Shown: positions 9,865 through 18,618 of the stretch, one piece after another
Layout: every line of letters starts with the position of its first letter
Position numbering within the stretch: position 1 is the first letter of the stretch
NCBI RefSeq assembly: GCF_008630935.1
Contig: NZ_CP043908.1
Location: 496,001 to 560,000 of the forward strand
Direction: 5' to 3'
Source: Thermodesulfobacterium sp. TA1
GTDB lineage: Bacteria; Desulfobacterota; Thermodesulfobacteria; Thermodesulfobacteriales; Thermodesulfobacteriaceae
DNA length: 64,000 nucleotides
Notes under the pieces: model-generated
Seen by the model: the letters and a program-made list of their open reading frames with translations, nothing else
Databases searched by the model: none
What the model was told of the DNA's origin: nothing
Made by a program: the position numbers and the translations under genes

Positions 9865-10155
9865 ATGAAGATTAGGCCGTTACATGATCGTATTTTAGTT
9901 CAACGTATTGAAGAAGAACAGAGGACTGAATCTGGTATCATCATTCCTGATACAGCCAAGGAAAAGCCTATTATGGGAAAGGTCATTGCTGTAGGTGATG
10001 GCAGGGTATTAGAAAATGGCCAAAAGCAGGCTTTAACCGTTAAAGAAGGAGATAAAATCCTTTTTAGCAAATATGCTGGAACTGAGATCAAAATCAAAGG
10101 AGAAGAATATCTTATCATGAGAGAAGATGACGTCTTAGCTATCATCGAAGACTAA
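9865..10155 (+). CDS. groES: Co-chaperonin GroES
   Basis: GroES is the 10-kDa heptameric lid of the GroEL folding chamber. The 96 residues show the family start [20 protein letters not shown], the mobile loop [13 protein letters not shown] and the ending [11 protein letters not shown] strong ribosome site GGAGGAGG lies just before the ATG. The upstream spacer contains an extended -10-like TGATTTAAT at 9808-9816. I see no CIRCE inverted repeat, so HrcA control of the usual kind is not supported. groEL follows after 61 bases. Confidence 0.98.
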   Translation: MKIRPLHDRILVQRIEEEQRTESGIIIPDTAKEKPIMGKVIAVGDGRVLENGQKQALTVKEGDKILFSKYAGTEIKIKGEEYLIMREDDVLAIIED

Positions 10156-10162
10156 AAAGTAA

Positions 10163-11833
<1,671 letters not shown>

Positions 11834-11850
11834 CCTCTGAGTAAGGTTTA

Positions 11851-11884
11851 AGCCCCTGAGCTTTTACTCAGGGGCTTTTTTTAT
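11851..11884 (+). terminator. Intrinsic terminator after groEL
   Basis: AGCCCCTGAG (11851-11860) and CTCAGGGGCT (11868-11877) form a perfect ten-base-pair stem with a seven-base loop, followed by a run of T. The T run contains the reverse-complement stop codon of the convergent rubredoxin-like gene, so the structure may serve both directions. Confidence 0.92.
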
Positions 11885-12084
11885 TTTTCTTCTACTAACT
11901 CTTTTAATCTTTTAAAGTTGTTTTTAACGTTTCCACAGTTAGGACAGGTCCAGGTTTCTGGAAGGGCTTCAAAAGGTGTGTTCGGAGGTATATGATTTAG
12001 TTTGTCCCCTTTAGAAGGAAGATAAATGTAACCACAGTTAGGTACCATACATACCCATGCATTTTTTAAATCTTTGCTTATCAT
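11881..12084 (-). CDS. Rubredoxin-like protein with a CX4C first knuckle
   Basis: This 67-residue protein resembles rubredoxins, small one-iron electron carriers of anaerobes. The second knuckle is canonical (LPETWTCPNCG) and is preceded by NTPFEALP, as in rubredoxins. The first knuckle reads WVCMVPNCGYIY, a CX4C spacing in place of the usual CX2C. Variant rubredoxins with CX4C are known, so iron binding is still likely, with altered properties. It has its own ribosome site (GAGGTGAGG) and is transcribed towards groEL. A zinc ribbon of other function is a less likely alternative. Confidence 0.85.
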   Translation of the reverse strand: MISKDLKNAWVCMVPNCGYIYLPSKGDKLNHIPPNTPFEALPETWTCPNCGNVKNNFKRLKELVEEK

Positions 12085-12384
12085 AACCTCACCTCACTTT
12101 TAAAAGTTTTCTATAATAAATAATTAATCAAAAATAAAAAAACAGTCAATAAAAATTGTTTAAAATGTTGTAAAAAATTTAAAGAAGATTGAAGCCTGTC
12201 TGATTTTTTCTATTTTATTAAAAGCCTCTTCATGTTTACACAGGACAGTTAGAGGTTTTCATTTTTTATCCATCTAAGTTTTTAGACAAGGAAATTTCCC
12301 TAAAATCTTTATTTTTTTGTTGAAAAATTTCAGAGTTATAATAATTTAATATTAATCAAAAGATTAAGGATTGAGGAGTAGGTT
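12085..12384. other. 300-base intergenic region between rubredoxin and purD
   Basis: This AT-rich spacer lies between divergent genes. A perfect -10 box TATAAT stands at 12337-12342, 43 bases before purD, with only weak -35 candidates upstream, such as TTGTTG at 12317. On the other strand a TATTAT box lies shortly before the rubredoxin gene. I found no conserved coding frame or riboswitch in the middle. Confidence 0.5.
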
Positions 12385-13665
12385 ATGAGGATATTGGTCC
12401 TTGGTGGTGGAGGTAGAGAACATGCCATCTGTTATGTGCTTAGAAAATCAAAAAGTCTTGAAAAACTTTACTGTATCCCTGGAAACGGAGGGATTGAAGA
12501 GATAGCCGAGGTTCCTAAAGGGGTTAAAGCCAACGATTTTTCTGAGCTTTTAGACTTTTGTCGTAAAGGAAACATAGACTTAGTTTTACCAGGTCCTGAA
12601 GAGCCCTTGGTAAAAGGGGTAAGAGATTTTATTGAAAAAGAGGGGATTAAGGTTTTTGGTCCTGATGTTTTTGGTGCAAGCCTTGAGGGTAGTAAGGTTT
12701 TTGCTAAAGAGATGATGGTTAAGGCTGGGGTTCCTACTGCAAGGTTTGAGGTATTTGACGACCCTGATAAAGCCAAACAATATGTGGAGAAAGTTGGCGC
12801 TCCTCTTGTGGTTAAGGCAGACGGACTTTGTGCAGGCAAAGGGGTTTTTGTGTGTGATGCCAAAGAAGAAGCTTTTCAGGCTATAGAAAAGTTAATGGAA
12901 CAAAAGATCTTTGGAGAAGCAGGCAAAAGGGTGGTAATAGAAGAAAAACTTGAAGGAGAAGAGGCCTCTTATATCGTCCTTACGGACGGAGAACACTTTA
13001 AAGCCTTACCTACTTCTCAAGACCATAAAAGGCTTTTAGACGGAGACCAAGGGCCTAACACCGGAGGCATGGGTGCCTATTCTCCTACCCCACTTATTAC
13101 CCCAGAGCTTAAAACGGAGATAGAAACTCGGGTTATTTCTCCTGTGCTTAAGACCTTGGCTAAGGAAGGTCATCCCTATCTTGGGTTTTTGTATGCAGGA
13201 TTGATGATCGTAGGCAACACCCCTTATGTGCTTGAGTTTAACTGTCGTTTAGGAGACCCTGAAACCCAGGTTATCCTTCCAAGAGTAGAAAACGATTTTG
13301 TTGAACTCTTGACAGCAGCCCTCAAGGGTGAGTTATATAAAATCGACTTAGTTGAAAGTAGGAAGTCTTGCGTATGCGTGGTGATGGCAAGCAAAGGTTA
13401 TCCAGAAAAATATGAAAAGGGTAAGAAGATAGAGGGGTTAGACGAGGCTAAAAAACTTGAAGATGTGATCATCTTTCATGCAGGCACCACAAAAGAAGGG
13501 GATGCCTTTTACACCGCAGGCGGAAGGGTGTTAGGGGTTACTGCCCTTGGAAAAGACATCCCCTCAGCCATAGAACGTGCCTATCAGGCGGTATCCTTAA
13601 TTAAGTTTGAAGGAGCTCACTACCGGAGAGACATCGGAAAACGTTATTTTAAATATATTTCTTAA
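12385..13665 (+). CDS. purD: Phosphoribosylamine-glycine ligase (GARS)
   Basis: PurD makes glycinamide ribonucleotide from phosphoribosylamine, glycine and ATP in purine synthesis. The 426 residues show the N-terminal VLGGGGREHAICYVL, VLPGPEEPLVKG, the ATP-grasp region with VVKADGLCAGKGVFV, and LEFNCRLGDPETQVILPR. The ATG has a ribosome site (GAGGAG). It is convergent with purE, with only four bases between the two stop codons, and no terminator can be seen there. Confidence 0.97.
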   Translation: MRILVLGGGGREHAICYVLRKSKSLEKLYCIPGNGGIEEIAEVPKGVKANDFSELLDFCRKGNIDLVLPGPEEPLVKGVRDFIEKEGIKVFGPDVFGASLEGSKVFAKEMMVKAGVPTARFEVFDDPDKAKQYVEKVGAPLVVKADGLCAGKGVFVCDAKEEAFQAIEKLMEQKIFGEAGKRVVIEEKLEGEEASYIVLTDGEHFKALPTSQDHKRLLDGDQGPNTGGMGAYSPTPLITPELKTEIETRVISPVLKTLAKEGHPYLGFLYAGLMIVGNTPYVLEFNCRLGDPETQVILPRVENDFVELLTAALKGELYKIDLVESRKSCVCVVMASKGYPEKYEKGKKIEGLDEAKKLEDVIIFHAGTTKEGDAFYTAGGRVLGVTALGKDIPSAIERAYQAVSLIKFEGAHYRRDIGKRYFKYIS

Positions 13666-13669
13666 AAAT

Positions 13670-14176
13670 TTAGCCTTCTAAATATTTTTTGTACCCTAAG
13701 GTCTCAAGTTTTTCAGCCTTTTTAAGCACCTCTTCTTTCATCTTTTGTTTGTAGTCTAATAGCTTTTGTTTTACCTCAGGATATTTTATCCCAAGGATTT
13801 GCAGGGCTAAGAGGGCTGCGTTTTTGGCACCGTTTATCGCTACGGTTGCAACCGGGATGCCAGGTGGCATCTGCACTATAGAAAAAAGGGCATCAAGTCC
13901 TTCTAAGGCCTTACCTTTAATAGGAACACCTATCACCGGAAGGGTGGTTAAGGAGGCTACCACACCAGGTAGATGGGCTGCCATGCCTGCACCTGCGATG
14001 ATTACCTCTATCCCTCTTTTTTCTGCGGTGGTAACCCATTCATGAACCTTCTCAGGGGTTCTGTGGGCAGAGGCTATGATTGTTTCAAAGGGTATATCAA
14101 ATTTTTCTAAAGTCTCTAAAGCGTCTTTCATCACTGCAAGGTCTGAATCACTTCCCATGATAACACCTACCTTCAT
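13670..14176 (-). CDS. purE: N5-carboxyaminoimidazole ribonucleotide mutase (PurE class I)
   Basis: PurE rearranges N5-CAIR to CAIR in purine synthesis. The protein shows [31 protein letters not shown] and [16 protein letters not shown], the substrate-binding motifs of class I. I place the start at the ATG at 14176, giving 168 residues, because AGGAGGAGAT precedes it at ideal spacing. A TTG at 14194 would put the ribosome site inside the coding sequence. No purK is visible. The IS110-type element lies just upstream and may have altered its promoter region. Confidence 0.96.
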   Translation of the reverse strand: MKVGVIMGSDSDLAVMKDALETLEKFDIPFETIIASAHRTPEKVHEWVTTAEKRGIEVIIAGAGMAAHLPGVVASLTTLPVIGVPIKGKALEGLDALFSIVQMPPGIPVATVAINGAKNAALLALQILGIKYPEVKQKLLDYKQKMKEEVLKKAEKLETLGYKKYLEG

Positions 14177-14260
14177 TTTTATCTCCTCCTGCAATTTTTA
14201 TGTTAAGGTTTGTTTAACACATTTTGTTTTGTATAATAAAACAAAAGCTTATAAGTTAGA

Positions 14261-14390
14261 GAGGGACAGGGACTCCATTTTTGGTAGGCCTTTGAGCCTC
14301 TTAAGGAGTATGTCCCTCTGTCCCTCAACACCCGATAAGTTGGTTGGGCTACCAAAGCCCCAGCTACTCGGGAGGATGGTGTGAGGGACA
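14261..14390 (+). ncRNA. Candidate bridge (seek) RNA of the IS110 element
   Basis: Two large stem-loops lie between the left end and the transposase. Stem 1 pairs GAGGGACA (14261-14268) with TGTCCCTC (14319-14326), then GGGAC (14269-14273) with GTCCC (14312-14316) across a two-base bulge; the large loop is 14277-14304. Stem 2 pairs ACACC (14328-14332) with GGTGT (14378-14382), with inner AGTTGG/CCAGCT and GGGCT/AGCC helices. IS110 recombinases are known to use such a leader RNA to choose donor and target sites. The assignment is from position and fold; guide pairing was not proven. Confidence 0.65.
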
Positions 14391-14415
14391 AAAATCTTAA
14401 AAAGGAGGTAGCATC

Positions 14416-15615
14416 ATGACCCATTACATCGGTGTTGACATTTCTAAAGATAACTTCCACTTCTGCATCCTTAACCATGAAGCTAAAACCCTCTCCTCCG
14501 GCAAACTCTCTATGTCTCTTCAAGGCTTCTCTGATTTCTTTAACCTTCTCAAAACCCTCTCTGACCCTATCGTTGTTATGGAATCCTCTGGTAGGTTCCA
14601 CATCCCCCTTTACTGCTTCCTCGTTGAAAAAGATATCCAAACCTTCATCCTTAACCCTAAAATCGTCCACAGATTCTTTGAATTTATCTCCGCTAACAAC
14701 CCCTCTAAATACGACACAAAAGATGCCAAAATCCTTGCACTCTTCGCTCTTAATAACCCTGAATTCCTTAAATCCTATCCTGAAAACTCTGAACTCCGTA
14801 GTGCTTCTCGTCTTATCCAAAAACTTAAACATGAACTTGCTGAAGCTAAAACTCAAATCAAATACGCCCTCACTGTTCTTTTCCCAGAAGCTGAAAAGCA
14901 CTTTAATATTTACTCCCACTCCTTCCTTAACATACTCCTTAAATTCCCCTCTGCTAAAACCCTTAAAAAAGCTAAACCAAATGAAATTTCCGAAATTATT
15001 AAATCCTCTGTTCCTAAAGGTAAAACCCCTTCCTTTTCTCCCGATGAAGTCATAAACCTTGCTAAAAACTCTATCGGGGTTGACAATCCTTATCTCTCTC
15101 AAACTCTTATCATCTACATCGAAAAACTCTTTTTCCTTGAGCCAAGAATAAAAAAGCTTGAAGAGATGCTTGTAGAGAAAATGGATGAAGACCAGCAAGA
15201 ACAAATTAAGCTCATTTCCTCTATAAAAGGTATTTCCTCTAAACTTGCAAGTCTCTTTTTGGCTGAAATCAGAGACGTAAAAAGATTTTCTAATGCCAAA
15301 AAGCTCATAAAGTTTGCGGGCACAGACCCAGTAACAAAACAATCTGGTAAGTATAAAGCTAAGATGAGCATATCTAAGCAAGGGTCGAGCTTTCTCAGAA
15401 ATGTTCTTTTCCAGATGGCGGTAGGTGTAGTAAAATGGAATTTTTACTTCAGATCCTATTTTATACGTAAGAAGAAAAACTTTGGCAGTTATAAGAAAGC
15501 TATGATAGCAGTTGTAAACAAACTTATAAGAGTTATCTATGCAATTTGTAGAAAAAAAACTTTCTTTAATCCTGCTTTTTCTAAGTTCCCTGTTCTGGAG
15601 GTCTCTCATGTTTAA
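14416..15615 (+). CDS. IS110-family transposase (DEDD recombinase)
   Basis: This 399-residue protein has the two domains of IS110 recombinases. The N-terminal RuvC-like DEDD part shows GVDISKDNFHF (D8), VVMESSG and KYDTKDAKILA. The C-terminal Transposase_20 part has LISSIKGISSKLASLFLAEI, LIKFAGTDPVTKQSG and SKQGSSFLR, which carries the proposed nucleophilic serine. The frame is intact, so the enzyme may be active. GGAGG lies before the ATG. Its C-rich codon use differs from neighbouring genes and creates a long antisense frame, which fits horizontal origin. Confidence 0.93.
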   Translation: MTHYIGVDISKDNFHFCILNHEAKTLSSGKLSMSLQGFSDFFNLLKTLSDPIVVMESSGRFHIPLYCFLVEKDIQTFILNPKIVHRFFEFISANNPSKYDTKDAKILALFALNNPEFLKSYPENSELRSASRLIQKLKHELAEAKTQIKYALTVLFPEAEKHFNIYSHSFLNILLKFPSAKTLKKAKPNEISEIIKSSVPKGKTPSFSPDEVINLAKNSIGVDNPYLSQTLIIYIEKLFFLEPRIKKLEEMLVEKMDEDQQEQIKLISSIKGISSKLASLFLAEIRDVKRFSNAKKLIKFAGTDPVTKQSGKYKAKMSISKQGSSFLRNVLFQMAVGVVKWNFYFRSYFIRKKKNFGSYKKAMIAVVNKLIRVIYAICRKKTFFNPAFSKFPVLEVSHV

Positions 15616-15755
15616 TTCCTATTTTCTGATAGTTGACTCCTTTTTATAGATTGTAATTAAAATAGCAAAGATTTTAAGAAAAGCAAGAATAAAAGGCAAA
15701 GGTTGTTTTTATCCCTATTGCAAGTTGCCTTTCTTTAAAAAATTTTATTAAAGAC

Positions 15756-15783
15756 TTGACTTTTAAGTAAAAAGAGATAATAT
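15756..15783 (+). promoter_or_regulatory. Sigma-70-type promoter of the pilin gene
   Basis: TTGACT (15756-15761) and TAATAT (15778-15783) are 16 bases apart and lie 36 bases before the pilin ATG. An AGGAGGTG ribosome site follows within the leader. Confidence 0.6.
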
Positions 15784-15819
15784 TTTTTTATAAAAAGTAA
15801 AAACAATAGGAGGTGGGTT

Positions 15820-16167
15820 ATGGGTAGAAGTAAAGGTTTTACTTTAGTTGAGCTTTTGATCGTGGTAGCTATCATCGCTATTTTAGCAGCTATTGCCATC
15901 CCTCAGTTTACAAAGTACAGGAAAAACGCTGCCATCGCTGCTTGCCAATCTGATTTGAGAAATGCGGTTACCCAATGTGCAGCCTATCTTGCAGAAAATC
16001 CTCAGGCAACAAGTTGTCCTCAAGGAAATGCAACAGCTAGTATGGGAACACCTACAATATCTATTGATAACGCTACAGGTTCTATTAGTGCATCTGCCCC
16101 CTGTAAAGGGGCTGCTACTGGTGTAACTTGTACGATTTATTCTAACGGAACGGTTAGTTGTCAATAA
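15820..16167 (+). CDS. Type IV pilin-like protein (class III signal peptide)
   Basis: This 115-residue prepilin has a short basic leader cut before F (KG^FTLVELL), the conserved glutamate at mature position 5 and the hydrophobic helix VVAIIAILAAIAIPQF. The C-terminal part is small, rich in Ser, Thr and Ala, and has several cysteines (CQSDLRNAVTQC, SCPQG, CKGAATGVTC) that could form disulfides. It is probably a major pilin or pseudopilin exported by a type IV pilus or type II secretion machine. No pilus assembly gene is nearby. An attenuator-like hairpin separates it from a second pilin gene. Confidence 0.88.
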   Translation: MGRSKGFTLVELLIVVAIIAILAAIAIPQFTKYRKNAAIAACQSDLRNAVTQCAAYLAENPQATSCPQGNATASMGTPTISIDNATGSISASAPCKGAATGVTCTIYSNGTVSCQ

Positions 16168-16177
16168 TGGTTTAGTT

Positions 16178-16208
16178 AAAAATCCTCCCCAAGAGGGGAG
16201 GATTTTTT
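16178..16208 (+). terminator. Terminator hairpin that contains the ribosome site of the next gene
   Basis: AAAAATCCTCCCC (16178-16190) and GGGGAGGATTTTTT (16195-16208) form a perfect stem of at least 12 pairs with an AAGA loop and a T run. The 3' arm GGGGAGGA is also the only Shine-Dalgarno sequence for the ATG at 16209. The hairpin should both stop transcription and hide the downstream start. Confidence 0.85.
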
Positions 16209-16553
16209 ATGTCTAAAGCCTTTACTTTAGTAGAGCTTTTAATAGTCATAGCTATTATAGCCATCCTTGTAGGGATGGCTATAATAGCTTATCATCAATA
16301 TTTACCAAAAGCTATCAGAGCTTCTCTTCTTTCTGATCTCAGAAACTGTATTAGCGAACTTGTTATCGCTAAGCAAGAAAACCCTAATGCTTCTCTACCT
16401 CAGGTGGTAGCCCGATGTCCTAAGTCTAAATATACTCAAAGCCTAACTCTTGAGTCTGTATCTCCTATAAAGCTTACTGCAACCTCTATCTCAGGAGAGG
16501 TTTCTTGTAGCTACAACGAGACCTCTGGTGCTATTTCCTGCATCGATATTTAA
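16209..16553 (+). CDS. Second type IV pilin-like protein
   Basis: This 114-residue prepilin has the leader KAFTLVELLIVIAIIAIL, with alanine in place of glycine before the processed phenylalanine. It keeps the Glu5 residue and has a C-terminal cysteine pair around SCSYN and SCID. The first 30 residues resemble the upstream pilin, but the rest is quite different, so it looks like an old duplication that became a minor pilin. Its ribosome site lies in the terminator stem, and codons 14-27 contain a perfect 17-base inverted repeat. Both suggest low or conditional expression. Confidence 0.83.
   Translation: MSKAFTLVELLIVIAIIAILVGMAIIAYHQYLPKAIRASLLSDLRNCISELVIAKQENPNASLPQVVARCPKSKYTQSLTLESVSPIKLTATSISGEVSCSYNETSGAISCIDI
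16250..16289 (+). repeat. Perfect 17-base inverted repeat inside the second pilin gene
   Basis: AGCTATTATAGCCATCC (16250-16266) is the exact reverse complement of 16273-16289, with a six-base loop TTGTAG. It lies 41 bases after the start codon and encodes part of the hydrophobic helix, so codon choice allows a strong mRNA hairpin. Confidence 0.9.
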
Positions 16554-16658
16554 AGATTGTTTCTCTGTTGTTTGGTCAAAACAAGAGTTTTCCTTAGTTC
16601 TCTTTTTAAAAACCTAAACGGTGTTATAATTTTTTAGTAAAAAAATTGAGAGGGTTTG

Positions 16659-17612
16659 ATGGAGGAAAAGGAACCGAGGGAAAAAAAGCGTTTGCTCTTT
16701 GGTCCGGTTAGGTCAAGAAGGCTGGATAGGTCTCTTGGTATAGACTTAGTCCCAAGAAAGGTTTGTTCTATGGATTGTCTTTATTGCGAGGTAGGAAAGA
16801 CCACCTTTCTTACTACTGAAAGGAAGTTTTACTTTACCAAAGAGGAGATAGAAGAGGCTGTTTTCTCTGCTAAAGAAAAACAGGATCTTTTTGATGTTTT
16901 TACCATAACCGGAAGTGGAGAGCCTACTTTAAACCTTTATTTTGAAGAGACCCTTTTTTTAGCCAAAAAACACCTTTCAAAGCCTGTGGCAGTGCTTACC
17001 AACAGCACTTTTTTACACCTCTCTTCGGTGAGGGAGGCTTTGTGTGAGGCAGACCTTGTTCTTCCCTCTCTTGATTCTGCAAGAGAGGAGACTTTTTTTC
17101 TTATAAACCGTCCGGCTAAGGAAGTAAGTTTAGAGAGGATAATAGAAGGCTTAAGGTGTTTAAGAAGAGAGATGAAAGGGGAAATGTGGCTTGAGGTGTT
17201 TTTTCTTGCAGGCATAAACGATACCAGAGAGGATTTAGAAGCCTTAAAAAAGGCTATAGAGGAGATAGACCCTCATAGGGTTCAGTTAAACACTGCCGTA
17301 AGGCCGGTGGCTTATCAAGGGGTGAAGCCTGTTTCTTATAAGAGGTTGCAGGAAATAGCAACTTTTTTAGGAGAAAAGTCTGAGGTCATAGTTAGTAAAG
17401 AAAGGCTTGAAAGAAGGCTTTTAGCCCTTAGTTTAGAAAACTTAGAAAAAGAGATAGTAGCTTACGTAAAAAGAAGACCAGCCCAGCTTGAAGAACTAAG
17501 TCAGGCCTTTGGGGTTGAACCAAAGGTTTTGTTGAAGGCTATAGAACATCTTTGTGAAAAAGGCCTTTTACACTTAAAGACCTTAGAGGGGCAAATCTAC
17601 TACACAGCTTAA
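16659..17612 (+). CDS. Radical SAM protein (COG0731-like)
   Basis: This protein of about 317 residues has the radical SAM cluster motif CSMDCLYCEVGKT (CxxxCxxC) after RRLDRSLGIDLVPRK. ITGSGEPTL follows, in the region of the SAM-binding GGE motif. This arrangement is typical of the COG0731 group, related to wybutosine and MoaA-type enzymes, whose bacterial members are of unknown function. The last 60 residues look like a winged-helix domain (RRPAQLEELSQAFGV). I take the ATG at 16659, preceded by GAGAGGG, over the TTG three bases earlier. A TATAAT box lies at 16625-16630. scpB follows after six bases. Confidence 0.85.
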   Translation: MEEKEPREKKRLLFGPVRSRRLDRSLGIDLVPRKVCSMDCLYCEVGKTTFLTTERKFYFTKEEIEEAVFSAKEKQDLFDVFTITGSGEPTLNLYFEETLFLAKKHLSKPVAVLTNSTFLHLSSVREALCEADLVLPSLDSAREETFFLINRPAKEVSLERIIEGLRCLRREMKGEMWLEVFFLAGINDTREDLEALKKAIEEIDPHRVQLNTAVRPVAYQGVKPVSYKRLQEIATFLGEKSEVIVSKERLERRLLALSLENLEKEIVAYVKRRPAQLEELSQAFGVEPKVLLKAIEHLCEKGLLHLKTLEGQIYYTA

Positions 17613-17618
17613 TAAGGT

Positions 17619-18158
17619 ATGTTTCACGAAAAAAAATTTTATAAAAAAGTGATAGAGGCTGTGCTTTTTGTGGCTGGAAGGTCGGTTAGTCTGAAGGAGT
17701 TGTGCCAAGTTTGTGACAACCTACCTAAGGATGATTTGCGGAGCCTTTTAGAGGAGTTAAAGAAGGATTATCAAGAAAGGGGGGTTAGGCTGGTTGAGGT
17801 AGCAGAGGGATACAGGTTAGAAACCGCCCCTGAATTAGCAGACTATCTTAAGGCCTTTTTAAAACCTAAAGGTTTTAAATGGACCAAAGCCCTTCTTGAG
17901 ACCTTAGCGATAATAGCTTATTTTCAGCCGATTACCAGGGCTGAAATTTCTGCCAAAAGAGGAGGGGTGGATGTAGGGGCTTCTATTAGAACGTTACTTG
18001 AGAATAACTTTATCAGAGTGGTTGGTAGAAAAGACGTCCCAGGAAGACCTCTTCTTTACGGGACTACTCCCTTTTTTTTAGAGTATTTTGGTTTAAAATC
18101 TCTTAAAGACCTTCCGCCTATAGAGGAATTAAAGAGCTTGATAGGAAGGGAAGATTAA
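17619..18158 (+). CDS. scpB: Segregation and condensation protein B
   Basis: ScpB is the winged-helix (kleisin-associated) subunit of the Smc-ScpA-ScpB condensin complex that compacts and segregates chromosomes. The 179 residues show VIEAVLFVAGRSVSLKEL, LETLAIIAYFQPITRAEI and RPLLYGTTPFFLEYFGL, all family hallmarks. scpA is not adjacent in this window, which is unusual but not rare. It lies between a radical SAM gene (six-base gap) and an unknown gene (four-base gap), so the four genes to hisH are probably one operon. Confidence 0.95.
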   Translation: MFHEKKFYKKVIEAVLFVAGRSVSLKELCQVCDNLPKDDLRSLLEELKKDYQERGVRLVEVAEGYRLETAPELADYLKAFLKPKGFKWTKALLETLAIIAYFQPITRAEISAKRGGVDVGASIRTLLENNFIRVVGRKDVPGRPLLYGTTPFFLEYFGLKSLKDLPPIEELKSLIGRED

Positions 18159-18162
18159 CCAG

Positions 18163-18618
18163 ATGGTTATAAGGCAAGAGGTTTTACAGGAAGTAGAGTT
18201 TATTCTTTATGAGGGAGGGGAAATCCCTGAGGTATGTTTTTGGAATTGTTTTTTTTATCTCACTTCTCCTCCTCCTGAAGGGTTAGGCCTAAGTCTTACC
18301 CAAGAAGAGCTTAAAGCCTTAAAAAAATCGGTAATAGAGCGGTATTTAGTTATTATAGAGCGAGACCTTACTGCTGAGTTTATAGCCAAGCCTTTTTATC
18401 GGGGCATTTCTCGAGCGGCTGTTAACGTAAGAAGATTGAAAAATTTTATTAAAAATTCTGGATTAGAGGAGGAATTTAAAGATGGAGTTTTAAGAAGAAA
18501 GCTAAAAAGGCTTTTAAAAAGGTTTGAAGCTGATTTGAAGAGATTGGGGCTTGGGTTAGAAAAGGTGGCTACCAAAGAGGAACTGCGAGAGTTTAAAAGA
18601 GAGGTGGAAAGGTTATGA
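18163..18618 (+). CDS. Conserved-looking protein of unknown function
   Basis: I do not recognise this 151-residue protein. It has no signal peptide or membrane segment. The N-terminal half has aromatic and Pro-rich stretches (CFWNCFFYLTSPPPEG). The C-terminal half is strongly basic and helical, with many Arg, Lys, Glu and Leu residues (RRLKNFIKNSGLEEEF, KLKRLLKRFEADLKRLGLG), suggesting a coiled-coil or nucleic-acid-binding tail. The start is four bases after scpB and the end overlaps hisH in an ATGA arrangement, so it is a real, coupled gene. A role near chromosome maintenance is only a contextual guess. Confidence 0.6.
   Translation: MVIRQEVLQEVEFILYEGGEIPEVCFWNCFFYLTSPPPEGLGLSLTQEELKALKKSVIERYLVIIERDLTAEFIAKPFYRGISRAAVNVRRLKNFIKNSGLEEEFKDGVLRRKLKRLLKRFEADLKRLGLGLEKVATKEELREFKREVERL

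Larger units (their letters stand above)
14250..15627 (+). mobile_element. IS110-family insertion sequence with structured 5' non-coding leader
   Basis: The element consists of a structured leader (about 14255-14415), one DEDD transposase gene and a short right end. The right boundary near 15626 is supported by a second, decayed copy at 59186-59475. That copy is identical through TTTAATTCCTATTTTC and then diverges. No terminal inverted repeats are seen, as expected for IS110. The left boundary is an estimate. A long 5' non-coding region with a short 3' one fits the IS110 group proper, not the IS1111 group. Confidence 0.8.

Noticed and set aside
14177-14194. Upstream TTG start for purE
   Set aside because: The ribosome site AGGAGGAG would fall inside the coding sequence; the ATG at 14176 matches the family start.
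14271-14281. Guide match between the bridge RNA candidate and the right flank of the insertion (GACTCC)
   Set aside because: The match is short and lies several bases away from the expected core, so it is probably chance.
14203-15609. Open frame of 468 codons on the minus strand across the IS110 element
   Set aside because: It is antisense to a clear DEDD transposase and shows no protein motif; the host gene's C-rich codon use removes stop codons from the opposite strand.
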